A DNA stretch of 64,000 bases from Actinomadura formosensis NBRC 14204. GTDB taxonomy: Bacteria; Actinomycetota; Actinomycetes; Streptosporangiales; Streptosporangiaceae. The translations under genes were made by a program, and so were the position numbers. Shown here in pieces: positions 27,549 to 36,251 of this stretch. Location of the stretch: assembly GCF_001552155.1 (NCBI RefSeq), contig NZ_BCQQ01000013.1, positions 1 to 64,000 on the forward strand. Reading direction: 5' to 3'. The stretch's first letter is position 1, and every line of letters begins with the position of its first letter. The notes beneath the pieces were generated by a model. That model was not told where the DNA came from and did not search any database. It saw only the letters and a program-made list of their open reading frames with translations.

Positions 27549-27549
27549 A

Positions 27550-28187
27550 CCGCTGAAGAACGCCTCGATTGCCGCAAACTGGAAAGCATCTTTTCTGGAT
27601 CGGTTTCGCTGAGATCACGCGTTCGGTCCCGGCCTGTGCGTTACCCGAAGTCACCAGCGGGGCTTTGGATGAGGTCGACCTGGAGTTCCTCAAGGTGAGC
27701 GCGGAGCTGGTGCCGACGACGAACACGAGTGCCCGTTTCGTAAGTGTCCGTTTGTGATCATCTACAACGGTCGTGTCGGCATAAGCACGTAGCTTCCTTC
27801 CCTGCGATTACGTGATTTCCACGATAGTGCGCGGAATCGCTTACTTCTTTACTTGAGTCGTCTTGCTCCCCATATCACGGAGAGTGATATGAATAGTCAT
27901 GGCCGGCTCGAAAAGATCCTCTTTGCGATCTTCGCCTCTTAGTGACTCTGCTCTGTTTCACCTGGCCACATCCCTGCCGAACGAATTCGGCGACCGTGCC
28001 ATGGAACCCGGCGACCTCCCGCAATCGAGGTCGCCAGGACCGACACCCCCACCCGACGGATCTGCCGGTCGACGTCCACGCTGAGCACACCACCGCCACG
28101 ATCACCCCTCAAGAATGGGAGGCCCCCAAAGACTCCGGCGCCACAAGAAGACTGAATCGACGCACCATCGAAGAAAAGGAGAAAGAG
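27550..28187. other. AT-richer intergenic stretch upstream of the CHAP gene
   Basis: About 640 bases without a recognised gene. GC content between about 27560 and 27910 is visibly lower than in the neighbouring genes. It contains the dyad at 27871-27891 and, near 27770-27850, sequence suitable for a promoter. Short frames here match no family I know; it may be the degraded far side of the IS630 insertion. Confidence 0.5.
27871..27891. promoter_or_regulatory. 8-bp inverted repeat, possible operator
   Basis: CATATCAC (27871-27878) and GTGATATG (27884-27891) are perfect inverted arms around GGAGA. It lies about 300 bases upstream of the CHAP protein gene in the AT-rich stretch. No specific regulator can be assigned. 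Confidence 0.35.
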
Positions 28188-28808
28188 ATGAGCACCCGTA
28201 AGGGCCGACTCGCGGCGCTGGCTTTAGCCGCGCCGCTGAGCGTCTCCGTGCTGGGCGCGCAGGCCGAAGGCGCAAATGCCGCCGTCAAACCGGCCGCCGC
28301 GAGTGCGGGCGTTACTGCAAACCAGCCCGCGCCGACGTCAGCGCCCCGGAAGGACCCGCCGATCGGGCCGTACCTCAGCCGCGCGATCAAGATCGCCAAA
28401 AGTCAGGTCGGCTACAAGGAGTACAGGAAGGGCGGGAGAACCAACTGCACCAAGTACGGCCGCTGGTACGGAAAGAACTGCACCGAGTGGTGCGACATCT
28501 TCGTGTCCTGGGTCTACCACAAGGCCGAGATAGGGTCCAGCGCCGGCGGCAAGCATAGCTACGTTCCTTCCCACGCCGCCTGGTTCCGACGCCACCACAG
28601 GTTCACGCACACCCCCGACGAGGGCAGCATCATCTTCTACGACCAGAACGGTCACGACGGCGAAGACCACATCGGCATCGTCACCAAGGTCAGTAGGAAG
28701 TACGTCTGGACGGTCGACGGCAACTACAGGGACGCCGTGCGAACGCGCAAGCTCAGGCGAAACAGCCGCGTCATCTACGGTTACGGCTTGGTCAGGTGGT
28801 GGCCCTGA
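28188..28808 (+). CDS. secreted CHAP-domain amidase-like protein
   Basis: 206 aa from the ATG at 28188, preceded by AAGGAGAAAGAG. Residues 1-34 form a Sec signal (basic STRKGR, hydrophobic core, ANAA cleavage region). The CHAP domain spans about 60-206: AIKIAKSQVGYKEY, then NCTEWCDIFVSWVYHKA with the catalytic Cys, and EDHIGIVTKV with the catalytic His. Such proteins cleave peptidoglycan cross-links or act in cell-wall remodelling. It is rich in Lys/Arg, suggesting wall binding. It lies in a mobile-element-rich stretch with no operon partner. Confidence 0.85.
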   Translation: MSTRKGRLAALALAAPLSVSVLGAQAEGANAAVKPAAASAGVTANQPAPTSAPRKDPPIGPYLSRAIKIAKSQVGYKEYRKGGRTNCTKYGRWYGKNCTEWCDIFVSWVYHKAEIGSSAGGKHSYVPSHAAWFRRHHRFTHTPDEGSIIFYDQNGHDGEDHIGIVTKVSRKYVWTVDGNYRDAVRTRKLRRNSRVIYGYGLVRWWP

Positions 28809-29254
28809 CCAAGGGCCCAATAACCGCACTCGCCTTCAGCCCGGCGGCGGCCGTGCTGCCCTGCTGATCCGTTGCGGCGGCCGCGCCGAGCTCGCCGCGA
28901 CGAAATCCTCGCCGCCCCGGACTCCCCCTGGAGTCCGGGGCTCGGCGTACCTGGGCAGACCCCGGCCGGCGGTTATCGTCCCGGTAGGGGTGAGGTGATC
29001 GCCCCGGCCCACGGCGAGGTCGCGGCGGTGGAGACCACCGCGCACATCGTGGAGGCCCTGCGCGCCCCCGGCCAGTACCAGGCCCCCCGCGAGACTGAGA
29101 CAACCGGGCACGCTCGGCCCCATCGTGGGCGCCATGACCCGACCGCCGTCCACCCGACCGCTGACCCTCCGCACGCCCGGTGCCGAGCTGGCGCGCCTTA
29201 CCCGCACGCTCGTGTCACAGTGAACCGCCCTGGGGGCTGATGCCCCTATGGATG
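28809..29254. other. intergenic stretch, no gene recognised
   Basis: About 446 GC-rich bases between the CHAP gene and the IS110 remnant. It carries one copy of the repeated motif described at 28971-28990. No supported coding frame. Confidence 0.45.
28971..28990 (+). repeat. dispersed repeat, copy 1
   Basis: GGTTATCGTCCCGGTAGGGG, preceded by CCCCGGCCGGC. A near-identical copy lies 5 kb away at 33969-33988, also preceded by a CCCCGG/CCGG-rich run. Neither is in a gene. Confidence 0.6.
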
Positions 29255-29650
29255 TCAAGCCGCCATTGGTGCTGTGGCGCTCGGTGAGCGGGTAATGAGC
29301 TGGTGGATCTCCCGGGCGACGTAGCGTTTGAGGCACCTGATGGCTTCACGTCGGGTTTTGCCCTCGGCGGTGCGTCGTTGGACGTAGTCACGGGTGCGTT
29401 GGTCCCGGCGCAGGCGGGACAGGACGATGGTGTGCAGGGCGCAGTTGGCTTGGCGGTCGCCGCCGCGGTTGAGGCGGTGCCGTTGTGTCCTGCCGGAGGA
29501 TGCCTCGATGGGGCTGACGCCGCACAGCGCGGCGAAGGAGGCCCGGGTGCCTGGCCGCTCTGGGTTGTCGCCGGCGGCGATGAGCAGCGCTGCGGCGGTG
29601 TCGGGACCGACGCCATAGGTGCCGAGCAGCAGGCCCGCGACCGGGTAACC
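29255..29650 (-). pseudogene. IS110-family transposase, C-terminal fragment
   Basis: The frame reads GLLLGTYGVGPDTAAALLIAAGDNPERPG, FAALCGVSPIEASSGRTQRHRLNRGGDRQAN and IRCLKRYVAREI, the IS116/IS110/IS902 C-terminal domain. The N-terminal DEDD catalytic domain is absent: similarity stops near 29650, immediately beside the truncated metallo-beta-lactamase-fold gene. A remnant, not a mobile element. Confidence 0.8.
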
Positions 29651-29676
29651 GCCAGAGTCCACAACGGTGCCCGTGA

Positions 29677-30294
29677 TCACCGGACCGGCCGCGCCGCGAC
29701 GATGTCACCGGAGAAGAGCGCGTCCCGCTCGGCGTCGAGGAGCGCGATGCTCCCAGGCGTGTGACCCGGCAAGTGCAGCACTTCCAGCCGCCGGCCGCCC
29801 AGGTCGATCACGTCTCCTTCGCCCAGCCCGATGGCCGGGGCCGGACGGGTCGCGAACCGCCGGACGTCGAATTCCGCGGCCGGCACCGCGTCGAGCAGCA
29901 ACGGCGGGAGCGGCATGCCCGCCGCGGCCATATAGGCGCGGAACTCGTCCGGATAGTCGGCACCGACCAGCGACGCCCGTTCCGGCCGGGCGCACGCGTC
30001 CACCTCGGCGGCATGCGCGGCCCGGTCGGAGAACTCGTGCAGCCCGCCGATGTGATCGAGATGGGCGTGCGAGACGACGACGAGCGGTTCCCGTTCGAAG
30101 AGATCCGGGAACGCGGCGCGCAGCGAGACGATCCCCAGCCCGGTGTCGAAGAGCAGATCGCGGGCGCTGCCGCGCATGTGCCAGATGTTGCCGCGCAGCA
30201 GCTCGTGCACGTGGGGCTCGCTGATCAGGGTGAGGCCATCGCCGAAGTCCCGGCGGTCGAACCACGATTCGGTGACGGGCAGCGCCGCATTCAC
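29677..30294 (-). pseudogene. metallo-beta-lactamase-fold hydrolase, C-terminally truncated
   Basis: 205 codons from a GTG at 30294 that overlaps the upstream stop as GTGA. It has the metal motif VVSHAHLDHIGGL near residue 75 and LPGHTPGSIALL with LFSGDIV near 180-200, then stops at AARPVR. Intact relatives continue 40-60 residues to a last metal-binding His; that part is gone, replaced at about 29650-29677 by the IS110 remnant. Expression is possible but activity is doubtful. Confidence 0.7.
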
Positions 30295-30728
30295 CACGGC
30301 CGTCCGTCCTTGGGGAGAGCGCCGAGCTCCCGGGCGACGTTCAGGCTGTCGTTGCCCCACCAGATCCTCGTGACCTGGTCTTCCGCGACCTGATAAAGGT
30401 CGTGGGCCGTCCAGCGAACGCGCCGCCCGTGCGCGGACAGCCCGAGGTAGGGCGCGGCGAAGGTCGCGGTGAACTCACCGCGGACCGCAGCGCGCTCGCC
30501 GCCGGCGATCACGTCGTGGACGACGAAGTGCGCGTCCGGGAACGACGCGGCGATGGGCACGAGGATCCGGTCGACGACCGCGTCGCGACCGCGCAGCGTC
30601 GTGCCCGGCGTCATCCAGTCGTCCATGACCACGTCGGCGCTGAGCAGGTTGATCATTTCCTCGGGATCGTCCGCGGTGACGAACGCGCGGACCACCGCCT
30701 CGGTCGCCCCGGACGTCTGCACGGTCAT
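30291..30728 (-). CDS. SnoaL-like/NTF2-fold protein
   Basis: 145 aa from the ATG at 30728 (GGGAG upstream; an ATG at 30740 adds four residues). The pattern AVVRAFVTADDPEEMINLLSADVVMDDWMTPGTTLRGRDAVVDRIL is of the limonene-epoxide-hydrolase/SnoaL-like fold. It overlaps the truncated hydrolase by four bases, so the two were an operon. It is divergent from the Lrp-type gene at 30876, with a 147-base spacer between them that may be controlled by that regulator. Confidence 0.8.
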   Translation of the reverse strand: MTVQTSGATEAVVRAFVTADDPEEMINLLSADVVMDDWMTPGTTLRGRDAVVDRILVPIAASFPDAHFVVHDVIAGGERAAVRGEFTATFAAPYLGLSAHGRRVRWTAHDLYQVAEDQVTRIWWGNDSLNVARELGALPKDGRPW

Positions 30729-30875
30729 CTTCACTCCCACGCTCGGTGAACAAGCTCTTGGACTGATTACGTCAATGCATCCGACCCCAGGTCAACAGAA
30801 TGATCACGGGAAGCGCTGTCAGTGGACGTTAATAGTTCTTCAGCCCATCCGGGGCGACGAATACAGTCTCGCCGA

Positions 30876-31448
30876 ATGACTACTTTTCGTAGGGAGACTC
30901 CGAGCCTGGACGCCACCGACGAGGCGATCATCGCGATGCTGCACGAGGACGGCAGGCGCCCCTACGGCGAGATCGCGCGGGCGGTCGGCCTGTCGGAGGC
31001 GGCGACGCGCAAGCGCGTGAACCGTCTCCGAGACGCCGGCGTACTGCGGATCGTGGCGCTGGTGCATCCGCTCAGCCTGGGTCGGCGGGTGGTGGCGATG
31101 CTCGCCATCGACGTCGACGGGCGGAGCCGTGAGGTCGCACAGCACCTCGGCAGGCTGGCCCCGGTCGAGTACATCGTCATCACCGCGGGCTCGCACGACA
31201 TCCTCGCCGAGGTGATCGCGGCCGACATGCCGCAACTGCTGATGCTGATCGACGAGCATGTGCGCACCATTCCGGGTGTGCGCGGCGTCGAGGTCTTCGT
31301 CTACTTCAGCATCGAGAAACTCGTCTTCAACTGGGGCAGGCGAGGACCGCAGCCGAGCGCGGCGCCCGACCCGTCCGCACGGGTGGAGCTGGAGCCGAAG
31401 AGCGAGTTGGGCGGTGCGGGTTCGCCCGGTGAAGGCGTCGCCAGATGA
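30876..31448 (+). CDS. Lrp/AsnC-family transcriptional regulator
   Basis: 190 aa from the ATG at 30876. N-terminal helix-turn-helix: LDATDEAIIAMLHEDGRRPYGEIARAVGLSEAATRKRVNRL, then the RAM ligand domain (VVAMLAIDVDGRS, PVEYIVITAGSHDILAEVIAAD, IPGVRGVEVFVYF). The C-terminal 35 residues are a charged tail not usual in the family. Divergent from the SnoaL-like/metallo-hydrolase pair, which it likely regulates in response to an amino acid. Confidence 0.9.
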   Translation: MTTFRRETPSLDATDEAIIAMLHEDGRRPYGEIARAVGLSEAATRKRVNRLRDAGVLRIVALVHPLSLGRRVVAMLAIDVDGRSREVAQHLGRLAPVEYIVITAGSHDILAEVIAADMPQLLMLIDEHVRTIPGVRGVEVFVYFSIEKLVFNWGRRGPQPSAAPDPSARVELEPKSELGGAGSPGEGVAR

Positions 31449-31642
31449 CGGTGAGGTGAGCGAAGCGCGCTGACCCGGGGAGGTGCTGGCGCGTTGGAGG
31501 TCGGCGGGCTCAGTGGCGCGGCGTCGATGTCACCTTCAGACCACCACCTGACCATGAGTGACCAAATAATTACAGTGTGCGCGATAAGAGAGGCGTCCTT
31601 TCGGAGTCATATAGGGCAGAGCACCGACACGGAGGGACGATC

Positions 31643-32695
31643 GTGGACGAACGCGCGCAGACCCAGACCGTCGCCCGCGCCAAGGCGGGCGACGAGAGGG
31701 CGTTCGCCGAACTGGTCGAACGCCACCAGCGGGAACTGCACGTTCACTGCTACCGAATGCTGGGCTCCTTCGATGAAGCCCAGGACCTGGTTCAGGAGAC
31801 GTTCCTCCGCGCATGGCGGAGCCGTGAAGGATTCCGAGGCGGAAGCCAATTCCGTGCCTGGCTCTACAGAATCGCGACCAACGCCTGCCTTGATTTCCTG
31901 TCGCGGCATCCACGGCCGCGCTTGGCGGCGTCGTCCCAGAACCAGACGTCGAAGAATCAGGAGAGCGCGCCTTTGCCGCCTGCAGCTGTGCCGTGGTTGC
32001 AGCCGTATCCGGACCAACTGCTGGAAGAGATCCCGTCAGGCCAGGCCGAGCCGGACGCGGTGTTCCTTGCCAAGGAGACCATCGAGCTGGCGTTCCTCGC
32101 AGCCGTCCAGTACCTGACGCCCCGCCAGCGGGCGATGCTGATCCTGCGGGACGTCCTGGGCTGGTCGGCGAAGGAAACCGCAGCACTGCTGGGAGCGAGC
32201 GTCGCATCCGTCAACAGCGGGCTCCAGCGCGCCCGCCTGACCATGCGGACGCACCTGCCGCCGCGCCGGCTGGACTGGACACCGTCACCCGACACCGGAG
32301 ACCAGGAGCGGGCCGTCGCCCGGCGGTACATGGACGCTCTGCAACGGGCCGACGACGCTGCCGTCGCGCTGGTGCTGCGCGAAGACGCCAAGGTCGGCCA
32401 CCAGGGCGGATCCGGCGGGCACAGGGGCACCGAACCGGTCTGGTACGAGGGGCGCGAGGCGATCGTCCAGGCGTGGGCGCCCATCCTGCACGGTCCCGAC
32501 GCCCAGGACCTGCGCCTCGTTCCCACCCGAGCGAACCTGCAGCCGGCCGTCGCCACCTACGTCAGCGCGCCTGGTATGTCCGACTTCCGCGCCTTTGCCC
32601 TGGCCGTCCTGGACGTCGAGGACGGCCTCGTCGCCGAGGTCACGGTCTTCGACTCCCAAGTCTTCGCGGCCTTCGGGCTGCCCGACGCCCTGTGA
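31643..32695 (+). CDS. ECF sigma factor with SnoaL-like C-terminal domain (SigG type)
   Basis: 350 aa from a GTG at 31643 with GGAGGGA six bases upstream. Region 2: AFAELVERHQRELHVHCYRMLGSFDEAQDLVQETFLRAWR; region 4: AVQYLTPRQRAMLILRDVLGWSAKETAALLGASVASVNSGLQRAR. Residues about 210-345 form a SnoaL-like fold (VARRYMDALQRADDAAVALVLREDAKV), which replaces an anti-sigma factor in this ECF group and may sense a ligand. The SDR gene 34 bases downstream is probably its co-transcribed target. Confidence 0.92.
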   Translation: MDERAQTQTVARAKAGDERAFAELVERHQRELHVHCYRMLGSFDEAQDLVQETFLRAWRSREGFRGGSQFRAWLYRIATNACLDFLSRHPRPRLAASSQNQTSKNQESAPLPPAAVPWLQPYPDQLLEEIPSGQAEPDAVFLAKETIELAFLAAVQYLTPRQRAMLILRDVLGWSAKETAALLGASVASVNSGLQRARLTMRTHLPPRRLDWTPSPDTGDQERAVARRYMDALQRADDAAVALVLREDAKVGHQGGSGGHRGTEPVWYEGREAIVQAWAPILHGPDAQDLRLVPTRANLQPAVATYVSAPGMSDFRAFALAVLDVEDGLVAEVTVFDSQVFAAFGLPDAL

Positions 32696-32729
32696 CCGTT
32701 CGCACCAACCCACCCATCAGGAGGATCCA

Positions 32730-33533
32730 ATGCTGCTCAACGGCAAGAACGCCATCGTCTACGGCGGCGGCGGAGCGATCGGCGGAGCCGTCGCCCGCGC
32801 GTTCGCCCACCACGGCGCGACGGTCCATCTGGCCGGACGCACCCAGGCCAAACTGGACGCGGTCGCCGCGCAGATCGCCGCCGAGGGCTCGACCGCCCAC
32901 ACCGAGCAGGTCGACGCGCTCGACGAGCAGGCGGTCGAGCGGCACATCGCCCGGGCGGCCGACCGCACCGGCCCCGTCGACATTTGCGTCAACACCGTCG
33001 GGATCGACGTCGGCGACCAGGGCATGCCGCTGGTGAGCATGTCGGTGCCGGAGTTCCTCGACCCGGTCACGGCCTACCTGCGGACCAACTTCGTGACCGC
33101 CGGGGCCGCGGCTCGCCACATGCTCGACGCGCGGGAGGGGGTGATCCTGTCGGTGTCGCCGCCAATGGCCCGCGTGCCGGTCGCGCTGTCCGGCCCGTTC
33201 GGGATGGCGGGCGCGGCGAGCGAGGCCATGTGCAGGCAGTTGGCGATGGAGCTCGGGCCGTCCGGTATCCGCGTCGTGGGCCTGCGGCTCAACGGCATTC
33301 CGGAGACCGCAGAGCGCCTCGGCTCCCACACTCGGGGCATGTGGGAACGCGCCGCCGAGCGGCTCGGCGTGCCGTTCCAACAGCTCCTGGACGAAGTCGG
33401 AGCGGGCGGCCCACTGCCCGGTCCGCTGACGGTGCGGCAGGTGGCCGACGCCGCCGCCTTCCTGGCGTCCGACCTGGCCAAGGGCCTGACCGGCACCATC
33501 GCCAATCTGACCGCGGGCGCCGTCGTCGACTAG
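32730..33533 (+). CDS. short-chain dehydrogenase/reductase-family protein lacking the catalytic Tyr/Lys
   Basis: 267 aa, SDR length, with GGATCC-adjacent GGAGG upstream of the ATG. The cofactor motif is present (YGGGGAIGGAVA, AGRT) and CVNTVGI occupies the NNAG position. At the active site the usual YxxxK is read as FGMAG (in SGPFGMAGAASEAM), so both Tyr and Lys are replaced. It may bind NAD(P) without classical oxidoreductase chemistry. It follows the sigma factor by 34 bases and probably shares its transcript. Confidence 0.87.
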   Translation: MLLNGKNAIVYGGGGAIGGAVARAFAHHGATVHLAGRTQAKLDAVAAQIAAEGSTAHTEQVDALDEQAVERHIARAADRTGPVDICVNTVGIDVGDQGMPLVSMSVPEFLDPVTAYLRTNFVTAGAAARHMLDAREGVILSVSPPMARVPVALSGPFGMAGAASEAMCRQLAMELGPSGIRVVGLRLNGIPETAERLGSHTRGMWERAAERLGVPFQQLLDEVGAGGPLPGPLTVRQVADAAAFLASDLAKGLTGTIANLTAGAVVD

Positions 33534-34436
33534 GGCCGCCCGTCCGCCCGGGGTATCCGACCGGTCGAATACCAAAAAACGCGCGCGTGCGCGAGGCCGG
33601 CGAAGCCCTGTTCCCGGCCGAACCCGGGGCCTTTCCTGGCCGGATTGCGTCACCACACCTCAACCCGCCCGGCAGAGGGGTATGCACGCCAGGATCGGCC
33701 CTTCGCCCACGCCGCGATGCCCGCCCCGCTGCTGGGATACCTCGGCCACCAAGACGGCAGCACGGTCATCGTCCTCAGCCAGGACCTGACACGCCACCAT
33801 CTCACCTGCGCAGCCCGGCTCCTGCGGGCACTGACGTCAGACGCCCCCGGCGAAGACGACCACCTCGTCTGCAGCGGCGACACAGCAACCCCGGACACAG
33901 GGATCCGGACACAGGGACATGAGAACCCGCCCCCACCGCCGGTCCGGACCTCCCTCGCCCCGGGCCGGGGTTATCGTCCGGTAGGGGGCGGGCCCAGTAA
34001 GCCCCGCAAGGGGCAACGGCAGGTCTGTATGACGGTGGGGGCGTGGGCGGTCTTCGGCGGCCGGGTCGGGCGGCGCCCCGTCATCGGTGACGACAAGCCT
34101 GCCGCTCCTGGCACGCCGCCAGCGTGGGGAGTCCATCCGCACCATCGCGGCCGGAGCCAAGGGCGCGGCCGGTGGCGTGCACAGGCCCCTGACCGGAGCC
34201 GAGCGCGAACGGGAACAGCGGTGACGGCCCGCGAGACTGGCTGAGGGCGGGAATCAGCGGTAGGAGCCGATCTTCGTTTCGGTTCGGTGACAGGGCGGGT
34301 TTGGCCTGGTGACGAGTTGGCGGATACGAGTTGGCGAGTGCGGCGGCATCGGGATATGCGCGCAGTCTTCGGGGCCCGTAATGTTGGAGAAGAATGTCGG
34401 GCGACCAGTTCGACTCGCCACTGTGCAGGAGCCTCT
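33534..34436. other. long intergenic stretch with decayed sequence
   Basis: About 900 bases without a supported gene. It holds copy 2 of the dispersed repeat (33969-33988). A plus-strand frame from about 34092 to 34221 reads LARRQRGESIRTIAAGAKGAAGGVHR, resembling a resolvase/Hin-type helix-turn-helix, without start or ribosome binding site; it may be a gene relic. Confidence 0.45.
33969..33988 (+). repeat. dispersed repeat, copy 2
   Basis: GGTTATCGTCCGGTAGGGGG, one base shorter inside than copy 1 at 28971-28990, and preceded by CCCCGGGCCGG. Same strand as copy 1; both lie in gene-free DNA. Confidence 0.6.
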
Positions 34437-35234
34437 ATGGGCGCGGATAAACCCGTCATCGACACATCGGTGCCGCATTCGGCGCGCATCTGGAACTACT
34501 GGCTGGGAGGCAAGGACAACTACCCCGTTGACCGCCAGGTCGGCGACCAGATGATCGGCGTGTTCCCCGACATCGTCGCCTCTGCCCGCGCTGATCGGGT
34601 GTTCCTGGGCCGGGCAGTCCGTCTTCTAGCCGGTGAACGAGGGGTGGACCAGTTCCTGGACATCGGCACGGGCCTGCCGACCGTGGACAACACCCACGAG
34701 GTCGCCCAGCGCGCCAACCCCGCGAGCAGGATCGTCTACGTCGACAACGACCCCCTCGTGCTCGCCCACGCCCGCGCTCTACTCACCAGCGCTCCCGAAG
34801 GCGAAACCGCCTACCTCGACGGTGATATCCATGACCCGGCCACGATCCTGCGCGAGGCGAGCCGGACGCTGGACTTCTCCCGGCCCGTCGGGCTGACGCT
34901 GCTGGCGATCGTGCAGTTCATCCTGGACGACCAGGAGGCCTACGCCGCCGTGCGCACTTTGATGGAGGCGCTGCCGCCGGGCAGTTACCTGGTACTCAGC
35001 CACGGCACCAACGAAATCAACACCCAGGCGTCCAATGCCGCCGTGGACTACTGGAATGAGCACGGCACCCCGCCCATGGTCCTGCGCACCGCCGCCCAGA
35101 TCGCCCCCTTCTTCGACGGCCTGGAAATACTGGACCCCGGCATCGTGGCGTGTTCCCAATGGCGCCCCGAAGCCAACGTCTTCGGGGACCCGGTACCGGT
35201 CCCCCACTACTGCTGCGTCGGCCTCAAACCCTGA
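34437..35234 (+). CDS. SAM-dependent methyltransferase, DUF574/PF04672 family
   Basis: 265 aa from the ATG at 34437, preceded by CAGGAG. Diagnostic N-terminus: DTSVPHSARIWNYWLGGKDNYPVDR, then the SAM-binding loop FLDIGTGLPTVDNTHEVAQ near residue 80 and VYVDNDPLVLAHARALL. This large family is nearly restricted to filamentous actinobacteria; most members have no known substrate. It is monocistronic and ends before a strong hairpin. Confidence 0.93.
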   Translation: MGADKPVIDTSVPHSARIWNYWLGGKDNYPVDRQVGDQMIGVFPDIVASARADRVFLGRAVRLLAGERGVDQFLDIGTGLPTVDNTHEVAQRANPASRIVYVDNDPLVLAHARALLTSAPEGETAYLDGDIHDPATILREASRTLDFSRPVGLTLLAIVQFILDDQEAYAAVRTLMEALPPGSYLVLSHGTNEINTQASNAAVDYWNEHGTPPMVLRTAAQIAPFFDGLEILDPGIVACSQWRPEANVFGDPVPVPHYCCVGLKP

Positions 35235-35351
35235 ACACGCCCGACCAGCCAGGTCGGTTCTGCCGGGTCTTGAGCCGCAGCACGCGGTTGGGCCGGGTGC
35301 CTGCTTCGGCGAGTGGCCGGTCGGGAGAGAACAAGTGCCAGCCCAACTCCT

Positions 35352-35395
35352 CCGCCGGCTCCTGGGGTGTGCGACGGCGCCCCAGGAGCCGGCGG
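35352..35395. terminator. strong bidirectional hairpin terminator
   Basis: Perfect 16-bp arms CCGCCGGCTCCTGGGG (35352-35367) and CCCCAGGAGCCGGCGG (35380-35395) around a 12-base loop, between the convergent methyltransferase and GntR-type genes. There is no T-run, as usual for actinobacterial terminators. Confidence 0.8.
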
Positions 35396-35455
35396 CGCGC
35401 TGCAGGGTGCTGGGCACCCAGTGGAAGAGTTCGCCGCGACTCTGCCGCCGTGGGC

Positions 35456-36187
35456 TCAGTCCTGGCCTTCGGCGATGTGCGCGAGAGCCGTCAGCACCTC
35501 GGTCCGGGCCTCGCCGATGTGCGCGGCCATCGCCTCGGCGGCGGCGTCCGGGGCCTGCCGTTCGATCGCCTCGATGATGGCCTCGTGGCCGCGGATCGAC
35601 GAGTCGTGGAAGACCTCGAAGTTCCGGAGGTCGAGCCAGGCGAAGGCCGCCGCCCGGGCCTCCTCCACGGACCGCCGGAGCATCGAGTTCCGGCTCATCC
35701 GGGCGATCGCGAGGTGGAACGCGGAGTCGACCCGGCGGAACTCGTCCACACCGCTGCTGACCCGTAGCGCGTCCTGGCAGGCGAGCAGGTCGGCGATCTC
35801 GGCCGGGGTGCCGCGCTCGGCGGCGAGGCGGGCTGCCATGCCCTCGACCGCGAGCCGGAACTCGAAGGCCTCCCGCACCTGTACCTGGTAGTCGCCGTCC
35901 GCGCAGATCGCCTCGGGACTCGTGGCGGCCGACGCGACGACGGTTCCGCCGCTGCCGCGCTTGGTGACGAGCAGGCGCTCGCCCTGCATGATCCGCAGCG
36001 CCTCGCGAACGGTCACCCGGGACACCCCGAGACTCTCGGCCAGGGTTCGTTCCGACGGCAGTCGTTCCCCGGGCAGCACGACGCCCAGCGCGATGGCGCG
36101 GCGCAGCCGGTCCACCACGGCCACGTACGCCGGCGGCGTCTCCAACGGGGCGAGCAGGATGTCGTCGTTCACCGTCATGTCTTGCAT
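35456..36187 (-). CDS. FadR-subfamily GntR transcriptional regulator
   Basis: 243 aa from the ATG at 36187 (GAGG eight bases upstream; an ATG three codons later at 36178 is an alternative). Winged helix at about 20-80: VVDRLRRAIALGVVLPGERLPSERTLAESLGVSRVTVREALRIMQ. The FCD ligand domain follows (FEFRLAVEGMAARLAAERG, FHLAIARMSRN, HEAIIEAIERQ) with the acid/His residues that usually bind a metal and carboxylate effector. It is divergent from the amine/ketone catabolic operon with a 64-base spacer and is its likely repressor. Confidence 0.92.
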   Translation of the reverse strand: MQDMTVNDDILLAPLETPPAYVAVVDRLRRAIALGVVLPGERLPSERTLAESLGVSRVTVREALRIMQGERLLVTKRGSGGTVVASAATSPEAICADGDYQVQVREAFEFRLAVEGMAARLAAERGTPAEIADLLACQDALRVSSGVDEFRRVDSAFHLAIARMSRNSMLRRSVEEARAAAFAWLDLRNFEVFHDSSIRGHEAIIEAIERQAPDAAAEAMAAHIGEARTEVLTALAHIAEGQD

Positions 36188-36215
36188 TCTAGCCGCCTCT
36201 GGTCCTAGGGTCCGC

Positions 36216-36234
36216 TGGTATGCAAAACAGACCA
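36216..36234. promoter_or_regulatory. possible GntR operator
   Basis: TGGT (36216-36219) and ACCA (36231-36234) form an interrupted dyad in the 64-base spacer between the GntR gene and the catabolic operon, where such a site is expected. The half-sites are short, so this is tentative. Confidence 0.3.
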
Positions 36235-36251
36235 CTGATCCATGTGGTGCC

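Noticed and set aside
27942-28187. N-terminal extension of the CHAP protein
   Set aside because: The frame is open, but a strong AAGGAG precedes the ATG at 28188 and a proper signal peptide starts there.
28872-29240. 122-codon plus-strand open frame after the CHAP gene
   Set aside because: Arg/Pro/Ala-rich, no ribosome binding site, no motif.
33990-34020. Eleven-base identity (AGCCCCGCAAG) between spacer 9 and this stretch, suggesting self-targeting
   Set aside because: Too short and G/C-biased to exceed chance; the remaining 22 spacer bases do not match.
33645-34244. 199-codon plus-strand open frame
   Set aside because: No start signal or family match; overlaps the dispersed repeat and an alternative frame with a faint helix-turn-helix. 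Treated as decayed intergenic DNA.
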